A stretch of DNA of 5,944 nucleotides, taken from the NCBI GenBank assembly GCA_001873675.1, contig MNZP01000088.1:1-5944 (forward strand). The letters run 5' to 3'. Source of the DNA: Syntrophaceae bacterium CG2_30_49_12. GTDB taxonomy: Bacteria > Desulfobacterota > Syntrophia > Syntrophales > CG2-30-49-12. The translations under genes and the position numbers were made by a program. Numbering within the stretch: the stretch's first letter is position 1; the number at the start of each line of letters is the position of its first letter. The notes under the pieces were generated by a model. That model saw only the letters and a list, made by a program, of their open reading frames with translations. It was not told the DNA's origin and did not search any database. Of the stretch, positions 1 to 5,249 are shown piece by piece.

Positions 1-212
1 TATATGATGGGATAGTCTTTGACGAAGGCTTACGCTTAGATGTTTTGGTGGAAGAGCTAATTATTTGTGAACTGAAAGCAGTGGACGAGATGAACCCTGT
101 GTGGGAAGCACAGATACTTAGCCTTATGAAATTGACTGGTAAGCGCCCTGGTTTTCTTATTAATTTTAATGTGTCCCTCATCAAGAAGGGTATTCAAAGA
201 ATAATTATATGA
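1..212 (+). CDS. GxxExxY family protein, 3' end only (PD-(D/E)XK nuclease fold)
   Basis: The open frame from base 3 to the TGA at 210-212 gives 69 residues that match the C-terminal half of GxxExxY proteins (Pfam PDDEXK_3); the 5' part lies outside the window. Visible hallmarks are 'LRLDVLVEE' followed by 'ICELKAV', which supply the D...ExK pattern of the PD-(D/E)XK nuclease fold (D13, E23, K25 of the visible part), then the family-typical 'EAQILSLMKLTG' and 'GFLINFNVSLIKKGI' near the C terminus. The family is widespread and often found as solitary genes in environmental genomes; its function is not established, and nuclease activity is inferred from fold only. The stop codon abuts a tandem repeat starting at 213. 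The frame was read by hand; it is too short and too near the edge for an ORF caller. Confidence 0.85.
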   Translation, partial: YDGIVFDEGLRLDVLVEELIICELKAVDEMNPVWEAQILSLMKLTGKRPGFLINFNVSLIKKGIQRIII

Positions 213-249
213 TCTTAGTGTCTTGGTGTCTTAGTGGCTGAATAGTTAC
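213..249 (-). repeat. Tandem 8-nt repeat plus 12-nt tag, copy 1
   Basis: Immediately after the upstream stop codon are three consecutive 8-mers, TCTTAGTG, TCTTGGTG, TCTTAGTG (213-236). One G follows, then the tag CTGAATAGTTAC (238-249). On the minus strand it reads as the tag GTAACTATTCAG followed by CACYAAGA units. TGAATA inside the tag (239-244) has an inverted partner TATTCA at 191-196, inside the end of the upstream gene. The same tag recurs at 1903-1914 (one mismatch) and at 5810-5821 (exact, other orientation). It looks like one member of a dispersed intergenic repeat family. Confidence 0.7.
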
Positions 250-263
250 TATAATTTTATAAT
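250..263 (+). promoter_or_regulatory. Candidate -10 elements for the permease transcript
   Basis: Two consensus TATAAT hexamers occur at 250-255 and 258-263, in an AT-rich stretch directly upstream of the structured leader. Either would place a transcription start near 262-271, so that the leader beginning at about 283 is transcribed whole. No convincing -35 hexamer lies at 16-18 nt: the region that should hold it is the tandem repeat at 213-236, offering only TTGGTG or TTAGTG at poor spacing. Chance matches are easy in AT-rich DNA, so the call is tentative. Confidence 0.3.
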
Positions 264-282
264 AATACTCATAAATTGAATA

Positions 283-335
283 TTGTCCGAGGGTTCAGAG
301 AACGTTCTCTGGAGGGTAAGACAAGCTGGTCGGGC
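283..335 (+). ncRNA. Structured 5' leader, candidate ion-sensing riboswitch aptamer
   Basis: TTGTC (283-287) can pair with GACAA (320-324). This encloses a perfect hairpin CAGAGA-ACGT-TCTCTG (296-311). Between the two helices is a purine-rich internal loop carrying the same hexamer GAGGGT on both sides (289-294 and 312-317). A competing helix pairs GTCCGA (285-290) with TCGGGC (330-335, one G-U pair) and would consume the first two bases of the terminator stem that follows. A compact leader with a symmetric purine loop, two mutually exclusive helices and a terminator just before a permease gene is the usual architecture of an attenuating riboswitch. Riboswitches upstream of cation/proton antiporters exist (nhaA-I, sensing Li+, and the DUF1646 motif, sensing Na+), and the GGTAAGACAAGC region reminds me of nhaA-I. 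That assignment is from memory and unverified. Confidence 0.45.
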
Positions 336-371
336 CGCCATCTGATCTGGAATCAGGTGGCGGCTTTTTTT
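334..371 (+). terminator. Rho-independent terminator/attenuator ahead of the permease gene
   Basis: GCCGCCATCTGAT (334-346) pairs with ATCAGGTGGCGGC (352-364), a 13-bp stem with one G-U pair and a 5-nt loop. Seven T residues follow (365-371). This is a textbook intrinsic terminator. It sits 75 nt before the permease start, more than 120 nt after the upstream GxxExxY stop, and directly behind a structured leader. It therefore more likely attenuates the permease transcript than ends the upstream gene, though it could do both. Confidence 0.85.
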
Positions 372-390
372 ATTATTTGACATCCAACAC

Positions 391-429
391 TTCCTCCCTT
401 TTGCCATCACCAGGGCAATGCTGGAGGAA
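391..429 (+). promoter_or_regulatory. Leader hairpin burying an SD-like GGAGGAA
   Basis: TTCCTCC (391-397) is perfectly complementary to GGAGGAA (423-429). Inside it TTGCC (401-405) pairs with GGCAA (414-418), with an 8-nt loop. The hidden GGAGG is well spaced for an out-of-frame ATG at 434. The permease itself has a second SD-like GGAG at 436-439, just outside the hairpin and 7 nt from ATG 447. The hairpin may modulate ribosome access to the permease start. Confidence 0.4.
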
Positions 430-446
430 AATAATGGAGATGAGAA

Positions 447-1814
447 ATGAGCCACGAAGTTGCTGCCGCAACTCAAATAGTGATGGGGCCGGCCTTCTGG
501 ATCGCCACGTCGATTTTCATTCTCGCCTATGCCCTGATTGTAGCCGAGAAAATCCACAAAACCATCATCGCCGTCTTCGGCGCGGCCCTGATGATTGTCA
601 TAGGGATTGTGACCCAGGAGGATGCCTTCCATTCCATGGAACTGGGCGTTGACTGGAACGTGATCTTTCTCCTCGTAAGCATGATGACCATTATCAACAT
701 CATGAAACCTTCAGGAATCTTTGAGTACATCGCCATCAAGAGCGCCAAATTGGGAAAGGGAGAACCGTTCAGGATTATGGCAATCTTCTCGGTGGTAACT
801 GCTGTTCTTTCGGCTCTTCTGGACAACGTAACGACGGTGCTCCTCATCGCCCCTGTGACGCTCCTCATCTGCCAGGCCCTTGAGTTAGACGTCATTCCCT
901 TTCTCATCACAGAGGTTCTCGCCTCCAACATCGGGGGGACGGCGACACTCATCGGCGACCCGCCCAACATCATGATCGCCTCGAAGGCGCAACTTGACTT
1001 TATGGCGTTCATTTACCATCTGACGCCGGTCATAGTCATTACCATGATCGTATATATCATTACATTAAAGCTTGTATTCGGTAAAAGGCTGACAGTGAGA
1101 GAAGACCTGCGGCAGCGTGTCATGGCTATGGATGAAAACGAAGCGATTCAAGACCCGGTCCTCCTGAAAAAATCCCTTGTTGTTCTGGCGTTGACGATGG
1201 CGGGATTTGTCTTCCACGGGATGCTCCATCTGGAGCCTGCGACGATTGCCCTTGCCGGTGCCGGGCTGCTTCTCCTGGTTTCCGGGATTAAAGATCCCCA
1301 CCATATTCTTGCGGAAGCAGAATGGGCGACGCTCTTCTTCTTCATAGGGCTTTTCATCATTATCGGTGGAGTCATCAAGGTCGGTCTCATCAAGTGGATG
1401 TCCATTCAGGTTTTGCAAATTACCCAGGGAAACATGTTCGCGACGAGCATGGTCGTCATGTGGTTTTCTGCGTTCGCCTCGGCAATTGTTGATAATATCC
1501 CCTATGTAGCCACGATGAACCCCCTGATTACCGACATGGCAAAGCAGCTCTGGCCAAATCTCTCCGGAGTGGAGCTACTTCACCATACGGACCTGATGCC
1601 TGTATGGTGGTCCCTGGCGTTAGGTTCCTGTCTCGGAGGAAACGGCACGGTCATCGGCGCCTCCGCCAATGTTATTGTCGTCGGCATAGCCGAAAGGTCG
1701 GGTAATCCCATATCCTTCAAAAAATTTATGCTTTACGGAATGCCATTTATGATTCAGACGGTCATTATCAGTATGATATACGTCTGGCTGAGATATTATG
1801 TATTGAATATCTAA
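447..1814 (+). CDS. ArsB/NhaD-type permease (ion transporter superfamily)
   Basis: This 455-residue integral inner-membrane protein has about 11 hydrophobic segments, starting at residues 15-34 and 38-56. It shows the two-fold inverted architecture of the ion transporter superfamily, with paired motifs in each half: 'SALLDNVTTVLLIAPV' (122-137) matching 'SAIVDNIPYVATMNPL' (345-360), and 'NIGGTATLIGDPPNIMIAS' (161-179) matching 'LGGNGTVIGASANVIVVG' (396-413). These re-entrant-loop motifs typify the ArsB/NhaD/P-permease group, which includes Na+/H+ antiporters, arsenite permeases and dicarboxylate/citrate carriers. Substrate cannot be fixed from sequence; the lack of arsenic genes nearby argues weakly against arsenite, and the antiporter-like leader argues weakly for a cation/proton antiporter. 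A hydrophilic stretch at 211-240 is the probable central cytoplasmic loop. The start is well fixed: a TGA lies in frame at 441-443, and GGAG is 7 nt upstream. It is monocistronic and convergent with the patatin-like gene. Confidence 0.92.
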   Translation: MSHEVAAATQIVMGPAFWIATSIFILAYALIVAEKIHKTIIAVFGAALMIVIGIVTQEDAFHSMELGVDWNVIFLLVSMMTIINIMKPSGIFEYIAIKSAKLGKGEPFRIMAIFSVVTAVLSALLDNVTTVLLIAPVTLLICQALELDVIPFLITEVLASNIGGTATLIGDPPNIMIASKAQLDFMAFIYHLTPVIVITMIVYIITLKLVFGKRLTVREDLRQRVMAMDENEAIQDPVLLKKSLVVLALTMAGFVFHGMLHLEPATIALAGAGLLLLVSGIKDPHHILAEAEWATLFFFIGLFIIIGGVIKVGLIKWMSIQVLQITQGNMFATSMVVMWFSAFASAIVDNIPYVATMNPLITDMAKQLWPNLSGVELLHHTDLMPVWWSLALGSCLGGNGTVIGASANVIVVGIAERSGNPISFKKFMLYGMPFMIQTVIISMIYVWLRYYVLNI

Positions 1815-1858
1815 GGAAGATTGCTCCGCTTTGTAAACATCTTATAGGAACTTAAGCG

Positions 1859-1914
1859 ACTCAGGCTCTTCATATCTCTTTACTCTGTGCCTTTGTGCCT
1901 ACCTGAGTAGTTAC
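1859..1914 (-). repeat. Tandem 8-nt repeat plus tag, copy 2, with inverted repeat
   Basis: ACTCTGTG (1882-1889), CCTTTGTG (1890-1897) and a partial CCTA lead into the tag CTGAGTAGTTAC (1903-1914), one mismatch from the tag at 238-249. The 8-nt units are diverged relatives of the TCTTRGTG units of copy 1. CCTGAGT (1902-1908) is perfectly inverted at 1859-1865 (ACTCAGG), giving a hairpin with a 36-nt loop. The last tag base is the first base of the complement of the patatin-like gene's stop codon (1914-1916), so the element abuts that gene's 3' end. With T6 at 1919-1924 it might act as a poor terminator for the permease, but no classical terminator is visible in this convergent spacer. Confidence 0.55.
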
Positions 1915-3074
1915 TATATTTTTTCCACGACGTGCTTAATTTTTTTACTTTCCACCAGATCTAAGAACTGCTCGCCCAGGGGGGCAGATTGTTCCACCAC
2001 CTGTCGCCAGTTTCTCTTTCGCTGAGCAGGGTCATCGAGAAAAATCTTAAAGTCATCCCTATCCGGTATTTTCCCCCCCGGCAACTTCAAGATAAATTCT
2101 CTGGAAGGGTACACCATCAACACATTTTCAAGAATATCGGCTGCCGGTTGGCGATAGGTAAGCCTCTTGTCCAGCCATCCGGGTATGATCCGTTCCTGAT
2201 GGTGGAAAAAAAGTGTTATCTCATCATCCTTTGCCGTATAATTATGGCCCAGATGGTAATCTGTCAGTCCCCCATCCCGGTAAACACCCCTTGGCGCGCC
2301 ATAGATATCTCTGACACCGGCAACAACAAGGGGAATGGCCCCTGATGCCAGGACAACATGCTTAAAATTGGTTTCACTCAAGGGAATATACTGACCCCGG
2401 AAGTCATCATGGAGACAGAAAGAGGGGGGTTTTGGTCCGTTATAGAAGACGATGCGTTCGGCAAAGCTATACAGGAAAGAGCGATTTAAGGCGTTCATGA
2501 CAAAACAAATCCCCAGGCCAAGCCGCTGCACCCACTTTATCTCGGAAGCCACAAGGTGCCTTGCCCGACAGGTGATGATCGCGAGACGATACTTCTTCTT
2601 AGCGAGGGCAAAGGGAAGGGCGTCTTCTTCGAGGTAAGTATTTACAACATCACTGAGGGACTGCAGGAGAGTTGCGGGTTTATCTTTCCTTTTGAAGGTC
2701 AGGGCGATATAGGCTTCCAAGAGGGCACGGTAACTCTTTTCCGGCTCCGGTTGCAGCCAGGCAGCAAACCGCCATGCGCCGGACGATGAGCCGACAAGAA
2801 GTACCGGTTTCTTTCGTCCAAGCACATCATTTTGTAACAATGTAAGGTCGAAGCCACTGGCGATAAGCCACCGGGGACCAACTGCCGGTCCGACATAAGT
2901 GGTGACATGGTCCAGATGGAAACCACCATCTTGAATAATCCGATAAACCCTTTTACCCGCCTTGATATGGATACCGTCCATCGCTCCGCTCCCCCATAAC
3001 AGACCACCGATCACTTTTTCAACGGCCACGACAGGGGAGGGACGCGCTTCGTCGCGTCCGTTCCCTCCAGCCAC
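1914..3074 (-). CDS. Patatin-like phospholipase/acyl hydrolase family protein
   Basis: This 386-residue frame carries the patatin catalytic dyad signature: 'GSSSGAWR' (95-102) gives the GxSxG elbow with nucleophile S97, and 'RDGGLTDYH' (266-274) gives the DGG motif with D267. Between them 'ASGAIPLVVAGV' (243-254) matches the family's AS-x-A-x-P block. Members hydrolyse acyl esters of lipids; substrate here is unknown. The usual N-terminal oxyanion GGGxRG is not seen; 'GPAVGPRW' (62-69) occupies that place, so the protein is a divergent member. No signal peptide or membrane segment is evident, suggesting a cytosolic or peripheral protein. The start is uncertain. GTG 3074 has AGGAGG about 11 nt upstream, but codons 1-14 lie within two palindromes; ATG 2981 (residue 32), with GGGGGAG 7 nt upstream, is a good alternative that keeps all motifs. 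It is convergent with the permease and divergent from proA, with a candidate promoter at 3154-3183. Confidence 0.82.
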   Translation of the reverse strand: MAGGNGRDEARPSPVVAVEKVIGGLLWGSGAMDGIHIKAGKRVYRIIQDGGFHLDHVTTYVGPAVGPRWLIASGFDLTLLQNDVLGRKKPVLLVGSSSGAWRFAAWLQPEPEKSYRALLEAYIALTFKRKDKPATLLQSLSDVVNTYLEEDALPFALAKKKYRLAIITCRARHLVASEIKWVQRLGLGICFVMNALNRSFLYSFAERIVFYNGPKPPSFCLHDDFRGQYIPLSETNFKHVVLASGAIPLVVAGVRDIYGAPRGVYRDGGLTDYHLGHNYTAKDDEITLFFHHQERIIPGWLDKRLTYRQPAADILENVLMVYPSREFILKLPGGKIPDRDDFKIFLDDPAQRKRNWRQVVEQSAPLGEQFLDLVESKKIKHVVEKI

Positions 3075-3085
3075 AACGGAGTGGC
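3036..3085. repeat. Pair of GC-rich palindromes at the patatin-like gene 5' end
   Basis: GGACGCG (3040-3046) and CGCGTCC (3053-3059) form a 7-bp perfect stem around a 6-nt loop, extendable by GGAG (3036-3039) with CTCC (3065-3068). Next to it GCCAC (3070-3074) and GTGGC (3081-3085) form a 5-bp stem containing the putative GTG start. The block is much more GC-rich than the AT-rich DNA just upstream of the gene and resembles intergenic palindromic repeats. It may have been drawn into the annotated N terminus. Confidence 0.5.
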
Positions 3086-3106
3086 CCTCCTGCCCCCGTT
3101 AAAAAC

Positions 3107-3135
3107 TTGACACAACTTTGTACGTTTTGTAAAGT
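3107..3135 (+). promoter_or_regulatory. Candidate sigma-70 promoter reading toward proA
   Basis: A consensus -35 TTGACA (3107-3112) is followed after exactly 17 nt by TAAAGT (3130-3135, 4 of 6 to TATAAT). The predicted start near 3142 would give proA a leader of about 190 nt. The -10 lies inside a large dyad (3113-3148), so repressor control is plausible. A weaker alternative for proA lies nearer: TTGAAT at 3243-3248 and TTAAAT 18 nt later. Confidence 0.4.
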
Positions 3136-3148
3136 AATTACAAAGTTG
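3113..3148. promoter_or_regulatory. Candidate operator: nested inverted repeats
   Basis: CAACTTTGTA (3113-3122) is perfectly inverted as TACAAAGTTG (3139-3148). A nested dyad TTTGTAA-AGTAA-TTACAAA spans 3126-3144 and shares the right arm, so the block holds two TTTGTA half-sites facing one TACAAA. Two 7-bp half-sites with a 5-bp spacer suit a dimeric repressor. The block covers the spacer and -10 of the + strand promoter and the predicted start of the - strand promoter. No regulator gene is in the window. Confidence 0.45.
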
Positions 3149-3153
3149 CGGTT

Positions 3154-3183
3154 CATATACAGATATTGCATTTGATTTGTCAA
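3154..3183 (-). promoter_or_regulatory. Candidate sigma-70 promoter for the patatin-like gene
   Basis: On the minus strand a consensus TTGACA (3183 down to 3178) is followed after 18 nt by TATATG (3159 down to 3154). The predicted start is near 3147, at the edge of the inverted repeat at 3113-3148. The untranslated leader to GTG 3074 would be about 70 nt. It faces the + strand promoter at 3107-3135. Confidence 0.4.
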
Positions 3184-3273
3184 CGGCTGAATGTTCGTGA
3201 AAAAGCCGATTAACCCTCTCATTGAGGAACCATTAATAATGATTGAATAGTATGGGAATTTCCTTTTTAAATA

Positions 3274-3317
3274 ACTTTAGGCACTTTAAACTTTAGCTCA
3301 CTTTAGGCACTTAACTT
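3274..3317 (+). repeat. Degenerate tandem repeat of about 9 nt upstream of proA
   Basis: Successive units read ACTTTAGGC, ACTTTAA, ACTTTAGCTC, ACTTTAGGC and ACTTAACTT, all beginning ACTT. The 13-mer ACTTTAGGCACTT occurs exactly twice (3274-3286 and 3300-3312). The array ends 7 nt before the proA Shine-Dalgarno, so it would form the end of the proA leader. Confidence 0.65.
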
Positions 3318-3332
3318 GAGGATGGAGAGCTT

Positions 3333-4589
3333 ATGAACATCAAGTCCCAGATGATTGAACTGGCAAGAAAGGCGAGAGAAGCGGCTGTTACCCTTTCTCA
3401 CATCTCATCGGATAAAAAAGACAGGGCGTTGCTCGCCATGGCGGAGGAACTCACCAGACAAACCGATTATCTCATCAGGGAAAATACGAAGGACATGGAA
3501 TATGCCGGAGGGAAAGGCCTTTCCGGGGCCATGATTGACAGACTCACCCTCAGAGAAGCCACCATAGAAGGCATGGCAAAGGGTCTGCGCGAAGTCGCCG
3601 CTCTGCCTGATCCGGTGGGAAAAGTAACCTCCATGTGGAGAAGACCCAATGGTCTTGTTGTCGGAAGGATGAGGATCCCCCTCGGTGTTATCGGAATTAT
3701 CTATGAGTCGCGTCCCAATGTTACGGCAGATGCCGCTGCCCTCTGCCTGAAATCGGGGAATGCCGTCGTTTTAAGAGGTGGATCTGAGGCAATACATTCA
3801 AATATTGCTATTGCCAATATCCTTCAGGATACCATGAGAAAAGCGGCCCTCCCGGAGGCGGCCATCCAGGTAGTCCCGATAACTGACAGAGAAGCCGTCT
3901 ATGAGATGTTGCAGCTTGAGGAATACATTGACGTGATTATTCCGAGAGGAGGAGAAGAACTGATCAGGACCGTGGTGAATCAATCGCGGATTCCGGTCAT
4001 CAAGCATTACAAAGGGGTCTGCCATATCTTCATTGATGCCGCCGCCGATCTCGAGATGGCCGTAAAGATATGTATGAATGCAAAAACCCAGCGTCCGGGG
4101 GTCTGCAATGCCATGGAGACCCTGCTAATTCATCAGGATATTGCAGATAAGTTCCTGCCCTTGATGGCGCAGCATTTTAGGAAGGCTGGCGTCGTCCTGA
4201 AGGGATGTAAAAGGACAGGGGCCATCATGCCGGATATTGAGGAGGCAACCGAGGATGACTGGCACAGGGAGTATCTTGATCTCATCCTGTCAATACGCAT
4301 TGTAAACGACATAGATGAGGCGATCGCCCATATCGAAAAGTACGGTTCCCTCCATACGGAGGCCATTATCACCCGTGACTATCACAATTCCCAGCGTTTT
4401 TTGAATGAAGTCAACTCCTCTACCGTTCTGGTCAATGCCTCCACCCGTTTTAGTGACGGCTTCGAATTGGGTCTTGGGGCGGAGATAGGCATCAGTACGA
4501 CAAAACTGCACGCCTTCGGCCCTATGGGACTGGAAGAGTTGACAACTACCAAGTTCATTATCTACGGAAACGGACAGGTAAGGACATGA
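3333..4589 (+). CDS. proA: Glutamate-5-semialdehyde dehydrogenase (gamma-glutamyl phosphate reductase)
   Basis: ProA catalyses the NADPH-dependent reduction of gamma-glutamyl phosphate to glutamate 5-semialdehyde, the second step of proline synthesis from glutamate, in the cytoplasm. The 418 residues match the usual full length. Family blocks are intact: 'GVIGIIYESRPNVTADAAA' (118-136) and 'SGNAVVLRGGSEA' (141-153) of the cofactor-binding region, 'IPRGGEELI' (203-211), 'VIKHYKGVCHIFID' (222-235), the catalytic-cysteine block 'QRPGVCNAMETLL' with C258, and 'TRFSDGFELGLGAEIGIST' (371-389). ATG 3333 has GGAG at 3324-3327, 5 nt upstream. Its stop overlaps the nadD start (ATGA), so the two are translationally coupled. 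The partner kinase gene proB, often immediately upstream, is absent here. Confidence 0.97.
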   Translation: MNIKSQMIELARKAREAAVTLSHISSDKKDRALLAMAEELTRQTDYLIRENTKDMEYAGGKGLSGAMIDRLTLREATIEGMAKGLREVAALPDPVGKVTSMWRRPNGLVVGRMRIPLGVIGIIYESRPNVTADAAALCLKSGNAVVLRGGSEAIHSNIAIANILQDTMRKAALPEAAIQVVPITDREAVYEMLQLEEYIDVIIPRGGEELIRTVVNQSRIPVIKHYKGVCHIFIDAAADLEMAVKICMNAKTQRPGVCNAMETLLIHQDIADKFLPLMAQHFRKAGVVLKGCKRTGAIMPDIEEATEDDWHREYLDLILSIRIVNDIDEAIAHIEKYGSLHTEAIITRDYHNSQRFLNEVNSSTVLVNASTRFSDGFELGLGAEIGISTTKLHAFGPMGLEELTTTKFIIYGNGQVRT

Positions 4590-5230
4590 AATGGGGTTTA
4601 TTGGGAGGCGCCTTCGACCCGATACACCTGGGTCACTTAAGATGTGCCGAAGAGGTTCTCGAGATATTTGCTCTGGAGAGGATTATCTTTATCCCCGCGT
4701 CAAGACCTCCCCATAAAGTAGATGCCTGCGCCAGTTTTTACCATCGTAAACAGATGGTAAAACTTGCCATTGAGGGAAACCCGGCATTTTCCATCTCCGA
4801 CGTGGAGAATCGGCACGAGGGTAAATCTTTTTCGGTGGAAACGGTTGATTACTTCCTGCAGAGATTCCCGGGGGACCTCGAATTGTACTTTATCCTGGGA
4901 CAGGATGCTTTTTGCCAGATCCAGACATGGAAAAATTGGGAAAAACTCCTCCTCTTATGCAATTTTGTAGTCATGAGAAGGCCCGGCTACGAAGATGCCG
5001 GACTATCAGGGGTTGTATCGGCCGATTTTGCGTCTCAATTTACATATGATGAAGCTGTAAGGGGGTTTAAAGGGCCGGAAGGACAGATTATATCTTTCCA
5101 GGAAGTAACTCTTCTGGCCATTTCGGCAAGCGATATCAGGCGCAGGCTGAAAGAGAGGAAATCAATCAGATATCTTGTTCCCAATGCCGTTCGTCACTAT
5201 ATCTTTCAAAATTCTCTCTACGGAGTATAG
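4586..5230 (+). CDS. nadD: Nicotinate-nucleotide adenylyltransferase
   Basis: NadD transfers AMP from ATP to nicotinate mononucleotide, forming deamido-NAD in the de novo and salvage routes to NAD, in the cytoplasm. The 214 residues are the normal size. The nucleotidyltransferase signature 'GGAFDPIHLGHL' (7-18) contains the GxFDPxHxGH motif with the HxGH pair (H14, H17). 'FIPASRPPHK' (35-44), 'LGQDAF' (104-109) and 'ISASDIRRRL' (179-188), equivalent to the ISxTxIR motif, follow in family order. The C terminus 'YLVPNAVRHYI' (196-206) is also typical. The start ATG overlaps the proA stop by 4 nt. An rsfS (ribosome silencing factor) gene commonly follows nadD in bacteria; here kdsC follows instead. 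Confidence 0.96.
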   Translation: MKWGLLGGAFDPIHLGHLRCAEEVLEIFALERIIFIPASRPPHKVDACASFYHRKQMVKLAIEGNPAFSISDVENRHEGKSFSVETVDYFLQRFPGDLELYFILGQDAFCQIQTWKNWEKLLLLCNFVVMRRPGYEDAGLSGVVSADFASQFTYDEAVRGFKGPEGQIISFQEVTLLAISASDIRRRLKERKSIRYLVPNAVRHYIFQNSLYGV

Positions 5231-5249
5231 AAAAAGGAGTAACATCATT

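Noticed and set aside
213..236. CRISPR-like array
   Set aside because: The units are 8 nt, directly abutting, with no spacers; it is a simple tandem repeat.
377..382. TTGACA after the attenuator, a possible second promoter for the permease
   Set aside because: No -10-like hexamer is found 16-18 nt downstream; the region there is C-rich.
249..632. Minus strand 127-residue frame
   Set aside because: It runs through the leader, the terminator and the 5' end of the permease on the opposite strand, with no recognisable motif; a shadow frame.
377..652. Small + strand frame overlapping the permease start, including ATG 434 with a good GGAGG upstream
   Set aside because: Its predicted peptide is Cys/Arg/His-rich with no family resemblance, and most of it overlaps the well-supported permease in another frame. 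It is mentioned only for its possible effect on initiation.
1859..1924. Intrinsic terminator between the convergent permease and patatin-like genes
   Set aside because: The 7-bp stem has a 36-nt loop, and the T6 run begins 10 nt after the stem. This is too weak to call a terminator.
2994..3022. Minus strand TTGAAA-17 nt-TTATGG, a promoter-like pair just before ATG 2981
   Set aside because: Spacing is perfect, but the predicted start would be only about 6 nt before ATG 2981, leaving little room for its Shine-Dalgarno. Probably chance; the 3154-3183 pair is preferred.
3184..3210. CGGCT...AGCCG inverted repeat in the patatin-proA spacer
   Set aside because: Only 5 bp with a 17-nt loop and no T-run; not enough to call a site.
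5175..5249. 25-residue N-terminal extension of KdsC
   Set aside because: It would overlap nadD by more than 50 nt and precede the family's normal N terminus. ATG 5250 has its own Shine-Dalgarno.
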